Positions 9,013 to 15,733 of a stretch of DNA of 64,000 bases are shown here, one piece after another (position 1 is the first letter of the stretch; every line of letters begins with the position of its first letter). The notes below the pieces were generated by a model. It worked only from the letters and a program-made list of their open reading frames with translations, did not search any database and was not told where the DNA came from. The stretch spans positions 124,001 to 188,000 of the forward strand of contig JBGCFI010000031.1 in NCBI GenBank assembly GCA_045106855.1. Direction: 5' to 3'. The translations under genes were made by a program, and so were the position numbers. This stretch comes from Granulosicoccus sp045106855 (lineage in GTDB: Bacteria; Pseudomonadota; Gammaproteobacteria; Granulosicoccales; Granulosicoccaceae).

Positions 9013-9791
9013 GAGTGGGATTCTGAATGGTTGAAGTGACCATTCTTATAGTAAATAACTGTTCCAGATTTGGCTCCCCATGCCTGCCAGGCAACAATAG
9101 GATTTCGTATCCAGGAGCCTGCTGGATATAAGCCTTTCGAGTCGTAAACAGCACCTTTAACCACCAGAAGCTCTTCGCCTCTTGGGTCGATGCGGGTTTT
9201 GAAAGCCGCAGTCTTGTTCCATCTGACGAGCATGACGTTACCCGATCCATGTCCGTGCAGGGGTAATACGTCAGTACCGTCAACCGGACCTGGAAACCAG
9301 TTTTCCGCATTTTCAGTATCGATGCGTCGCCACTGGGTGTCGCTATCCTGCATCTGGCCGATGGCAAGGTACAGCAGCGCCGGTTCAGCCGGATCCATGG
9401 ACGCAGCTCGCTGGCATAGCAGGTCACGTCCGTTTTCATCAGTCATTTGTGGAAATCGGAGGTACAGATTAGCTCCGTAGAGGTCCTCTCCGGACGTCAA
9501 CAGTCCTTTTTGTATGAGAATTTCCAGATCCGGGTAGTCGCTTAAGACGATCGGGGCATGCTGATGATTCAGGCGCAATTGCAAAGCCAGCCTGGGGCGT
9601 TCCCCGGGAATATATTCCATGACTCGCATTTCAACGCCTTGAAGCGAGGTTTGCAGCCAATGTTGATCCTCAGCCAGACAAACAACACGGGATTCAAAAT
9701 CCGTATGTATCGGCTTTAGCTGCTCGGTAAACCAGTCCGGCAGTGAGCTGATGGAATTGACTGACGAGAGGTCGATTTGCGTCGAAGTCAC
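9009..9791 (-). CDS. ChrR-type cupin domain protein
   Basis: A 260-residue cytoplasmic protein with two cupin-like halves. The C-terminal half contains RGEELLVVKGAVYDSKGLYPAGSW, the signature of the ChrR cupin (Cupin_7) seen in zinc-binding anti-sigma factors and acetylacetone-cleaving-like enzymes; the Glu and downstream polar residues are candidate metal ligands. There is no N-terminal zinc anti-sigma domain, so it is probably a metal-binding enzyme or sensor and not an anti-sigma factor. The start is GTG. Its stop overlaps the queG start, implying one transcript, but no functional link between the two is known to me. It is divergent from lexA across 113 bases. Confidence 0.7.
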   Translation of the reverse strand: MTSTQIDLSSVNSISSLPDWFTEQLKPIHTDFESRVVCLAEDQHWLQTSLQGVEMRVMEYIPGERPRLALQLRLNHQHAPIVLSDYPDLEILIQKGLLTSGEDLYGANLYLRFPQMTDENGRDLLCQRAASMDPAEPALLYLAIGQMQDSDTQWRRIDTENAENWFPGPVDGTDVLPLHGHGSGNVMLVRWNKTAAFKTRIDPRGEELLVVKGAVYDSKGLYPAGSWIRNPIVAWQAWGAKSGTVIYYKNGHFNHSESHS

Positions 9792-9850
9792 TTATTGAGT
9801 CACTTTCGTGTAGCGATGGCCAGTCTATCGGCCAACTGTGCAGGAATCCG

Positions 9851-9904
9851 TTGAAATTTCTCCAAACGTTCTCTATTATCTAAGAGAACATATGGAGAAC
9901 GTTT
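9851..9904 (+). promoter_or_regulatory. lexA promoter with four-half-site SOS operator
   Basis: A near-consensus sigma70 promoter reads TTGAAA (9851-9856), 17 bases, TATTAT (9874-9879). Four related hexamers sit on it: TTTCTC (9857), GTTCTC (9868), GAGAAC (9884) and GAGAAC (9895). Each pair is spaced by 11 bases, and both pairs share one dyad centre at 9878.5, in the middle of the -10 box. Written as tetramers this is TTTC-N7-GTTC facing GAAC-N7-GAAC, the alphaproteobacterial SOS box GTTC-N7-GTTC in both orientations. In addition AAACGTTCTC (9864-9873) and GAGAACGTTT (9895-9904) are perfect inverted repeats. The last half-site covers the GGAG ribosome-binding site. I see no CTGT-N8-ACAG enteric box. 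LexA binding is inferred. Confidence 0.8.
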
Positions 9905-10708
9905 ATGGATACTTCCCAATCGCTCACTCATCTGGAAGCCAGAGTGCTGGCTGCTATCGAGCGCCACATCAGGGCAGAGGGTGTGGCTCCAACCATCGCG
10001 GAATTGGCGGCTAACCTGCGTTTGAAGTCCAAGGGTACGGTTCATCGGTACGTTCAGTCGCTTATTGCGAAAGGTAAGTTAGAGCGCCATGGTAACGGTT
10101 GGCGAGGGCTTCGAATAGTCGGTTTGAGCATGCCGAAACAACCTTCCAATGTACAGCAGCTGCCAGCGCTTTTTTCCCGGCCTGAAAAATCAGGCAAAGT
10201 CACTCATCTCAAGCGTGAATCCAATGTCTCGCACCCGGTGTCATTACCTGCTGAATTGTCCGCCGCGCTGCGTGGGCAGGGCGACAGTCCGGCTGGCAAA
10301 GACAACAATACCGGCGATAAAGAATTATCCAATTTGCGTATACCCTTATTGGGCAGAATCGCCGCCGGGCAACCCATAGAGGCTATAGAAGATGCCAATT
10401 ATCTGGATCTTGCTGCATTCTTTATCGGCCCTGACCGGTATGCGCTGCGCGTCAGCGGAGAATCCATGATTGATGTTGGTATTCTCGACGGCGACACTGT
10501 CATCCTGAGAAAGCAGAATACGGCCCGTGCGGGTGATATTGTTGTGGCCCTGATCGACTCCCAGGAAGCCACATTAAAACGCCTTGGCGACGTCAAGGAT
10601 GGCATGGTAGAACTCATCCCTGAAAACAGCACTATGACCACAATGCATTATGCAGTGGACAGAGTGAGTTTTCAGGGTGTTCTTGTTGGTCAATTGCGCA
10701 GTTATTAG
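9905..10708 (+). CDS. lexA: LexA repressor, alphaproteobacterial-type
   Basis: LexA is the SOS-response repressor that self-cleaves when RecA filaments form. At 267 residues it is longer than the 202-residue E. coli protein because of a linker of about 70 residues between domains. The N-terminal winged helix contains LKSKGTVHRYVQSL, very like the LKSKSGIHR recognition region of alphaproteobacterial LexA and unlike the enteric SPNAAEEHLKAL. The cleavage bond is Ala154-Gly155 (GRIAAGQPIEAI); the catalytic pair is Ser187 (SGESMID) and Lys225 (EATLKRL). GILDGDTV and GDIVVALI are typical of the protease fold. The operator just upstream matches this DNA-binding type, suggesting autoregulation. The ATG follows GGAG by seven bases. 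Confidence 0.95.
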   Translation: MDTSQSLTHLEARVLAAIERHIRAEGVAPTIAELAANLRLKSKGTVHRYVQSLIAKGKLERHGNGWRGLRIVGLSMPKQPSNVQQLPALFSRPEKSGKVTHLKRESNVSHPVSLPAELSAALRGQGDSPAGKDNNTGDKELSNLRIPLLGRIAAGQPIEAIEDANYLDLAAFFIGPDRYALRVSGESMIDVGILDGDTVILRKQNTARAGDIVVALIDSQEATLKRLGDVKDGMVELIPENSTMTTMHYAVDRVSFQGVLVGQLRSY

Positions 10709-10725
10709 CCTCGGGTATTTTCACT

Positions 10726-10944
10726 ATGAGCCAGTTGGACGAACAGATGTTACATGCGCTTAAAACCGCTTTTTGTTACATGCCTAAAGCCACTGATGTC
10801 AATGAGTTTGATCATTCTGGCAGAGTGGATCAGATTCTGGCAGACATCGAAGTGGTAAAAGAAGTGTTACTTATGCATGGAATTGACCCCGACGAGGTAG
10901 CCGACGAGATCCACCCTGATCTGGCAAATAATTCTTCGTACTAG
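10726..10944 (+). CDS. Small acidic protein of unknown function downstream of lexA
   Basis: I do not recognise this 72-residue protein. It is acidic (DVNEFDHSGRVDQILADIEVVKEVLLMHGIDPDEVADEIHPDL), predicted helical, without signal peptide or membrane segment, and has a single Cys. It begins 17 bases after the lexA stop with no promoter or terminator between, so it is probably transcribed with lexA and would be SOS-induced. The position is the one occupied by sulA, or imuA/imuB-type genes, in other proteobacteria, but the sequence does not resemble SulA. It is a real gene candidate on the basis of spacing and codon use; function unknown. Confidence 0.65.
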   Translation: MSQLDEQMLHALKTAFCYMPKATDVNEFDHSGRVDQILADIEVVKEVLLMHGIDPDEVADEIHPDLANNSSY

Positions 10945-11374
10945 ATGTCTTGCTGTTTTTCTCCTGAGCAAATTGAGTGTCTGGTTTGTCAACGAATTGT
11001 AAAGAACGTGTCGCTAATGTAAATCAGGGTAGGTAAATAGCAATTTTTCGCGAAAATAAATTGCAGATTGTGAAATTGCTTGACAAATCACCCTTCTGAT
11101 ACACGACAGAAATATATCTACGCTATTCTTGTTGGCTGTTCTTAAGCGGAATTATGAGCGCAATTTCTTGATTGTCAGCACTTTGTAAAGTTTGTGTAAA
11201 GTGTTAACCATTGTAATGTAGGACGCCAGGTTAGCTTAACTGGCACCTAACCTGCTCTAGTAACTCCGTCTAACAGTAACCTCAAGTGGTTCGTGATCTT
11301 TATCGCGGAGTTGCAGCACGAGCGCACGTTTGCCTGGGTGGGTGAACGGGCTCATTAGTTTTCAGGAGTCTAGA
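10945..11374. other. AT-rich intergenic region between the lexA operon and the 11375 gene
   Basis: There is no open reading frame with coding character. It contains a TTGACA at 11080-11085 without a good -10 partner, AT-rich sequence, and the inverted repeat/sigma54-like element at 11227-11256. No rho-independent terminator is clear after the small gene at 10944. Confidence 0.4.
11227..11256 (+). promoter_or_regulatory. Possible sigma54 promoter overlapping a perfect inverted repeat
   Basis: TGGCAC-N5-CTGCT at 11241-11256 keeps the invariant GG-N10-GC spacing of sigma54 promoters. It overlaps an exact 8-base inverted repeat, CAGGTTAG (11227-11234) and CTAACCTG (11247-11254). The next gene starts at 11375, leaving a leader of about 105 bases. 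The motif match is good, but single matches occur by chance, so this is a candidate only. Confidence 0.35.
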
Positions 11375-11824
11375 ATGTATTTAGTCAGTGATAACGTCAA
11401 ACCTGTTCAGAAAAGTAAACGCACTGTGAATGAAGAGGCTAACACTCCAACTTCGACTCCTTCACCGGTTCTTGAAGAGATTTGCATGGAGTCAGTACTG
11501 TCTCTGATGAGTAACATCGTCGAAACTGCCTGCGAGCATGGTCCAGATTTAAGTCTCGTACGCCTGGTTAACTTTATGGATCTCTACAGAGCGTATTTGC
11601 AGCTTGCCAACGACCCTGAAGAGGATCTACAAGCTTACATCGCCAGTATCAGCGGACCATCAGATTCTGTGGTTACTCAAAAACTGGGCAAGACCGAATT
11701 TGTCAGTTTCGAACGGTTTGTCAGAGACAGTCGCTTATTGAACATTGCGGCGTCCGCTGCGACACGTGCGAGCGGCGAGACGGTTGCAGCTCCGACTCCG
11801 CTAACTGTTAGCGCGAATGGCTAA
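11375..11824 (+). CDS. Hypothetical protein
   Basis: I do not recognise this 149-residue protein. The ATG at 11375 was chosen because CAGGAG precedes it by 7-8 bases; an upstream GTG/TTG extension at 11330 has no such site. The N-terminus is polar and low-complexity (KSKRTVNEEANTPTSTPSP), the middle is predicted helical (EICMESVLSLMSNIVETACEHGPDLSLVRLVNFMDLYRAYL), and the tail is Ala/Thr-rich. No signal peptide or membrane segment is seen. It is flanked by a possible sigma54 promoter upstream and a hairpin downstream, so it is probably monocistronic. Confidence 0.6.
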   Translation: MYLVSDNVKPVQKSKRTVNEEANTPTSTPSPVLEEICMESVLSLMSNIVETACEHGPDLSLVRLVNFMDLYRAYLQLANDPEEDLQAYIASISGPSDSVVTQKLGKTEFVSFERFVRDSRLLNIAASAATRASGETVAAPTPLTVSANG

Positions 11825-11845
11825 TCCGGACCTATTTACTTACCC

Positions 11846-11878
11846 GGGGCTTTGCAGATCGGTCGTTAAATGAGCCCC
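11846..11878. terminator. Hairpin between convergent genes
   Basis: GGGGCT (11846-11851) pairs with AGCCCC (11873-11878) across a 21-base loop, between two convergent stop codons (11824 and 11882). There is no T-tract on either side, so it is at best a weak bidirectional terminator. Confidence 0.3.
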
Positions 11879-11881
11879 TCA

Positions 11882-13084
11882 CTATTGCTTGGTTGACGCA
11901 TTGTTCTTCGACAAATAATCGGTCATCAGCGGCCCGCTTTCACTGACCATTGAACGAGCGGTATCAATGAGTGTCGTTAGTTCTTCCTGAGTAAGCTGTT
12001 CAAATGCCAGCTCGTTGAGTCGCATAACACTAGAGTGCACTATATGACCCGTTTCTGCCTTCATAAGTTGCATATTGACTCTGGTCTCATCAGGTAAATC
12101 TAGTACGGTCAATGTCAGGATATAGTCCTCTGGCCAAAAGCGCGTTTCGCGCTCGGTATCCAGAATTCGGTAAACCCTCACTTGCTCGCTTTCTGACATA
12201 GCACCACTGACTACCGCATTCAACGTGTTTTCCAGAACGTTGCCACGGTTGAACGCATTGATAAAAACTGAAGGTGATTCTGGTCTTTGTCTCCGCAACC
12301 CGTTGTCTGGTTCAGGATTGGACGCTACTGCTGCCTGAATGTCTGGCTCGTTGCCAATTGACCCATCGCCAGGATTTTGCAGAGAGGCAATTGTCACCGC
12401 TGCAAGCAGGGCCGCTGCCAAAGCAAACCCAGGGGCTCGGGTTACCAGTAGCAGCATTCTGTCCAACAGCCCCTGACTGTTTGAGGAAGTGTAAGGCGAT
12501 TCATGTAGCGCGTCGGGAGCAGAATAACTTGTTGTGTCGACAGCGCTCGCTTGGACATCATCGCTGTGCATCGGTGCATGCGCCAACGAATCTTCGATTA
12601 TGGTGATTGTCGTTGGGTCCGGAGTTACGGTTGAACCGGGCAAAGTAACGTCTGCCTCAATGGGAGTCCCCTGACTGTGTGTTCGCCCGGCGTAGTTGAT
12701 GCACTCTTTGCTCTTCGATTCTCTGTGTGTGAATGAGGGAACGTAAGAGCCGGGTTTCATCGTGATCATCAACGGTGCATCTTCGTTTTCATCGTTGTAG
12801 GCCGATAACGCTGCGCGCAGTCTGCCAGCGAGAACCCGTACCACAGGATCATTTTGCGGATCGAAAGTATCAGGTTTGCCCAGAGCATCGACCGCGACAG
12901 TAAATGCCTTGATACGACTCTGATTTCCGTCCGCCGTTTGCTCCACCACATAGCGAAGGAAAGCTGACATTTGAGGTGCAGCTTCAAACTTCTCGGTCGC
13001 GAGAATAGATTCAAGCGCCTCCTTGACACAAAGCTTTTCCGCGTCATTCAGAATCAGATCTTTCTCAGATTCTTGTTCTTGCAT
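11882..13084 (-). CDS. Single-pass membrane protein with N-terminal helical DNA-binding-like domain
   Basis: The 400-residue protein starts with a cytoplasmic domain of about 125 residues (motifs MSAFLRYVVEQTADG, IKAFTVAVDALG, FDPQNDPVVRVLAGRLRAALSAY, MTMKPGSYVPSF). The same domain is found at the front of membrane-tethered adenylate-cyclase-like and TPR/TolB proteins and is thought to be a regulatory, winged-helix-like module. A polar linker follows, then one transmembrane helix (FALAAALLAAVTIASL, about residues 215-232), and a periplasmic domain of about 165 residues with no catalytic motif I can name. The last part resembles TolB-N-like substrate domains only loosely. Its promoter region holds an 11-base direct repeat. 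A ToxR-like one-component sensor is possible but unproven. Confidence 0.6.
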   Translation of the reverse strand: MQEQESEKDLILNDAEKLCVKEALESILATEKFEAAPQMSAFLRYVVEQTADGNQSRIKAFTVAVDALGKPDTFDPQNDPVVRVLAGRLRAALSAYNDENEDAPLMITMKPGSYVPSFTHRESKSKECINYAGRTHSQGTPIEADVTLPGSTVTPDPTTITIIEDSLAHAPMHSDDVQASAVDTTSYSAPDALHESPYTSSNSQGLLDRMLLLVTRAPGFALAAALLAAVTIASLQNPGDGSIGNEPDIQAAVASNPEPDNGLRRQRPESPSVFINAFNRGNVLENTLNAVVSGAMSESEQVRVYRILDTERETRFWPEDYILTLTVLDLPDETRVNMQLMKAETGHIVHSSVMRLNELAFEQLTQEELTTLIDTARSMVSESGPLMTDYLSKNNASTKQ

Positions 13085-13566
13085 TGCCGGGTAAATCCAT
13101 TAATGGGCTAAAATTGTATCGTTCAACTTTTGGTCGTGTGTTTTGTAACTCTGGAACCATTTGCGATTGTATCGTTTGATGATCCTTCAATGTCTGAACG
13201 GGTTTTGCCTGAAAAAAATTTCAAACACAACCAAGGCTAAAAAAACCTGGCGAACGCAAACTGATCTGGTTGTCCGTAGGGTCAATCATATACTGAGAAG
13301 TAGCGGCAGGCGACCCATAGGAACTTTATCAATCCCCTCGTCTACGACTGCAGTATGTCTGACGCAGGAGACTTAATGCCCGAAATCGACATTTTTGAGG
13401 GTTTGTCTCACCTATCTGTATGAGGCACTGGAGGCAATGTAACCTGCAAAAAATTGCGAAACCATTGCCTACGGCAGGACTAAGAGACAGTGCTTGTTTA
13501 AAAAGCATTGACTGCTTCTCGCATGCGTATGCATTCCGGTGACGCTGGCTGGTTTATATTAATGAT
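13085..13566. other. Divergent intergenic region with 11-base direct repeat
   Basis: This region separates the minus-strand membrane protein from nth. ATTGTATCGTT occurs at 13113-13123 and again at 13166-13176, exact copies 53 bases apart, upstream of the membrane-protein gene. TTGACT at 13508 has no good -10 at 17 bases. I see no RNA gene or coding frame in the remainder. Confidence 0.4.
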
Positions 13567-14286
13567 ATGAACAATACCAAACGCCTTGAAATTTTCCGCC
13601 GACTTCATGCCGCAAATCCTGAGCCCAAAACCGAGCTGGCCTATTCATCAGCGTTCGAATTGTTGATTGCCGTTATTTTGTCGGCTCAGGCCACGGATAT
13701 TAGTGTTAACAAGGCGACGGCGAAGCTTTATCCCGTTGCCAATACAGCTGAAAAAATTCTTGCGTTAGGTGTCGATGGTCTGGTGCCTTATATACGCACA
13801 ATCGGCTTGTTCAACACAAAAGCCAGGAATGTCATTGAAGCTTGTCGCGTTTTATGTGAATTACACGGCGGACAAGTGCCCGATAACCGTGAGGCGTTGG
13901 AGGCTCTGCCGGGGGTTGGCAGAAAAACCGCTAATGTGGTGCTCAACACCGCGTTTCGTCAGATCGCCATGGCTGTTGATACGCACATATATAGAGTATC
14001 GAACCGGACGGGAATTGCTCCGGGTAAAACGGTGCTTGCGGTGGAAAAAGCATTGCTGCGCTTTGTGCCCAAAGAATACCTTCTTGACGCCCACCATTGG
14101 TTAATACTGCATGGGCGATACGTTTGTGTCGCCCGTACGCCCAAATGTCCGGATTGTGAAATTCAGGATTTGTGTGACTATCGCCCAAAAACACAGAAAA
14201 ACGCTGCGGGAAAAATTGTAAAAAAAGAATCTGTCAGGGCAAAAGGCAAGAAACGGCCCGGAAAGCCTGCGAAAAATCTAAAATAA
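13567..14286 (+). CDS. nth: Endonuclease III (base-excision repair glycosylase/AP lyase)
   Basis: Nth removes oxidised pyrimidines from DNA and cleaves the abasic strand. The 239-residue protein has the helix-hairpin-helix LPGVGRKTANVVLNTAF with catalytic Lys120, the general-base Asp138 in VDTHIYRVSNR, and the C-terminal [4Fe-4S] cysteines in C-x6-C-x2-C-x5-C (CVARTPKCPDCEIQDLC), numbered just as in E. coli. A basic tail of about 28 residues after the cluster (KKESVRAKGKKRPGKPAKN) is extra relative to E. coli and may add DNA affinity. The next gene, a response regulator, starts 27 bases later. Confidence 0.97.
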   Translation: MNNTKRLEIFRRLHAANPEPKTELAYSSAFELLIAVILSAQATDISVNKATAKLYPVANTAEKILALGVDGLVPYIRTIGLFNTKARNVIEACRVLCELHGGQVPDNREALEALPGVGRKTANVVLNTAFRQIAMAVDTHIYRVSNRTGIAPGKTVLAVEKALLRFVPKEYLLDAHHWLILHGRYVCVARTPKCPDCEIQDLCDYRPKTQKNAAGKIVKKESVRAKGKKRPGKPAKNLK

Positions 14287-14313
14287 GTGACCAGCCGGTA
14301 TCAGATCTGAGTC

Positions 14314-15696
14314 ATGAATTTATCTTTCCAAGTAGCCGATATGCAAAACGAGCCAACAGGCGAGGATACTGAATTTTCGCGGCTGCTTCGTTCTGCAGCG
14401 ATTCTGGTGGTCGATGATGAGCCCGGGATGCGTAATTTTCTCAAGCGAGCACTAGAGACACGCTGTGCATTGTTGGAGGTCGCCGGCAGTGCTGAGGAGG
14501 CTGAGGCGTTAAGGCTGCGCTATCACTTCGATGTGCTATTGGTAGATATTCGCTTACCCGGTCTGTCGGGTCTTGATTGGCTTGGCAAGTTACGCGAGCG
14601 TGGCATTCGAACGCATGTCATTTACATGACCGCTTATGCTGATCTGGATATGGCGGTGGGCGCTCTGCGTATTGGCGCAGATGACTTTATCATGAAGCCG
14701 TTTCGCACTGAGCAGATGATCATTTCCATTCGTCGTACCCTTACTCGTGGTCAGATACTGCGCGAGAATTCTCTGTTAAGGCTACAGCTTCAGCAGCTGC
14801 AAAATGATGATGGTTTCATTGGCCAAAGTGAACCGGTTATGCAGATGCTACTGCAAGCCCGGCAGATAGCCTCGACATCCACCTGTGTGTTGATCGAAGG
14901 TGAAGGGGGTGTTGGCAAGCGCCTGCTTGCGAAAACCATCCATTCAATGAGCCGGAGGCCGGGCGCGTTTATCTCGGTGAGTTGTGGTGCGTTGCAATCC
15001 AGCACTAAGGATGCCGATTTGTTCGGTGACGAAGGGCTGCTGGTTCATGCCAATAAAGGGACACTGTTACTGATTGATGTCGAGGAACTTTCCCCGTCAA
15101 TGCAGGCTATGCTGGTCCACGTGTTGGAGCATGGCACACTTCGATCGGCCGGGCGTTCGCACGAGCGGAGTATCGATGTAAGAGTAATTGCCACAACCTC
15201 GGTAAATTTGCCAACGGTTGTCGGTACCGGGCAATTTCGCAGTGACCTTCAATACCGACTCAATGCCTTACCTTTGACGGTTCCTCCGTTGCGAGAACGA
15301 GGTGAGGATATCAAGTTGCTTGTGGATACATTCATGCTCAGAATTACGACACAGTTGCGACTCGCCCCGGTAGAGCTTTTGCACGAGGACTGGAAAAAAA
15401 TGAGCAATTACCATTGGCCGGGCAATGTTCGCGAACTACGTAACGTCGTAGAACGCGCCATATTACTGGGGCGTCTCCCCATAGACAGTTTCGAAACCAA
15501 TGAGGTGAAAAAGCGTTGGCAGGGTCCGGGGTTTCCTCTGGACTATGATCTGGAAAAAGTAGAGCGTGCCCATATTGAGGCGGTTCTTGAGTCGCTTGGT
15601 AACAACAAGTCCGCTGCTGCCAGAATTCTGGGTGTTTCACGCAAGACACTGGAGCGCAAACAGGCACTCTGGTACGGCGATTCTGATGGCATCTGA
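14314..15696 (+). CDS. NtrC-family response regulator lacking the GAFTGA loop
   Basis: The 460-residue protein has the NtrC layout: a receiver domain with DDEPG and phosphoacceptor Asp78 (LLVDIRLPG), switch Thr (MTAY) and Lys (MKPF); an AAA+ domain with Walker A EGGVGKR (Lys202), arginine-finger region FRSDLQYRLNALPL and PPLRERGEDI; and a C-terminal Fis-type helix-turn-helix (NNKSAAARILGVSRKTLERK). Around residues 236-250 (nt 15019-15063) the usual E-L-F-G-x-x-x-G-A-F-T-G-A loop is replaced by LFGDEGLLVHANKGTLLL, so the sigma54-contacting GAFTGA is absent, and Walker B is altered to LLIDVEEL. It therefore probably works with sigma70 or as a repressor, like the GAFTGA-less NtrC of Rhodobacter capsulatus. 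The partner kinase follows 37 bases later. Confidence 0.88.
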   Translation: MNLSFQVADMQNEPTGEDTEFSRLLRSAAILVVDDEPGMRNFLKRALETRCALLEVAGSAEEAEALRLRYHFDVLLVDIRLPGLSGLDWLGKLRERGIRTHVIYMTAYADLDMAVGALRIGADDFIMKPFRTEQMIISIRRTLTRGQILRENSLLRLQLQQLQNDDGFIGQSEPVMQMLLQARQIASTSTCVLIEGEGGVGKRLLAKTIHSMSRRPGAFISVSCGALQSSTKDADLFGDEGLLVHANKGTLLLIDVEELSPSMQAMLVHVLEHGTLRSAGRSHERSIDVRVIATTSVNLPTVVGTGQFRSDLQYRLNALPLTVPPLRERGEDIKLLVDTFMLRITTQLRLAPVELLHEDWKKMSNYHWPGNVRELRNVVERAILLGRLPIDSFETNEVKKRWQGPGFPLDYDLEKVERAHIEAVLESLGNNKSAAARILGVSRKTLERKQALWYGDSDGI

Positions 15697-15733
15697 TAAT
15701 CTGGGGATACCGCGATGAAGGCAACGGGCTGAG

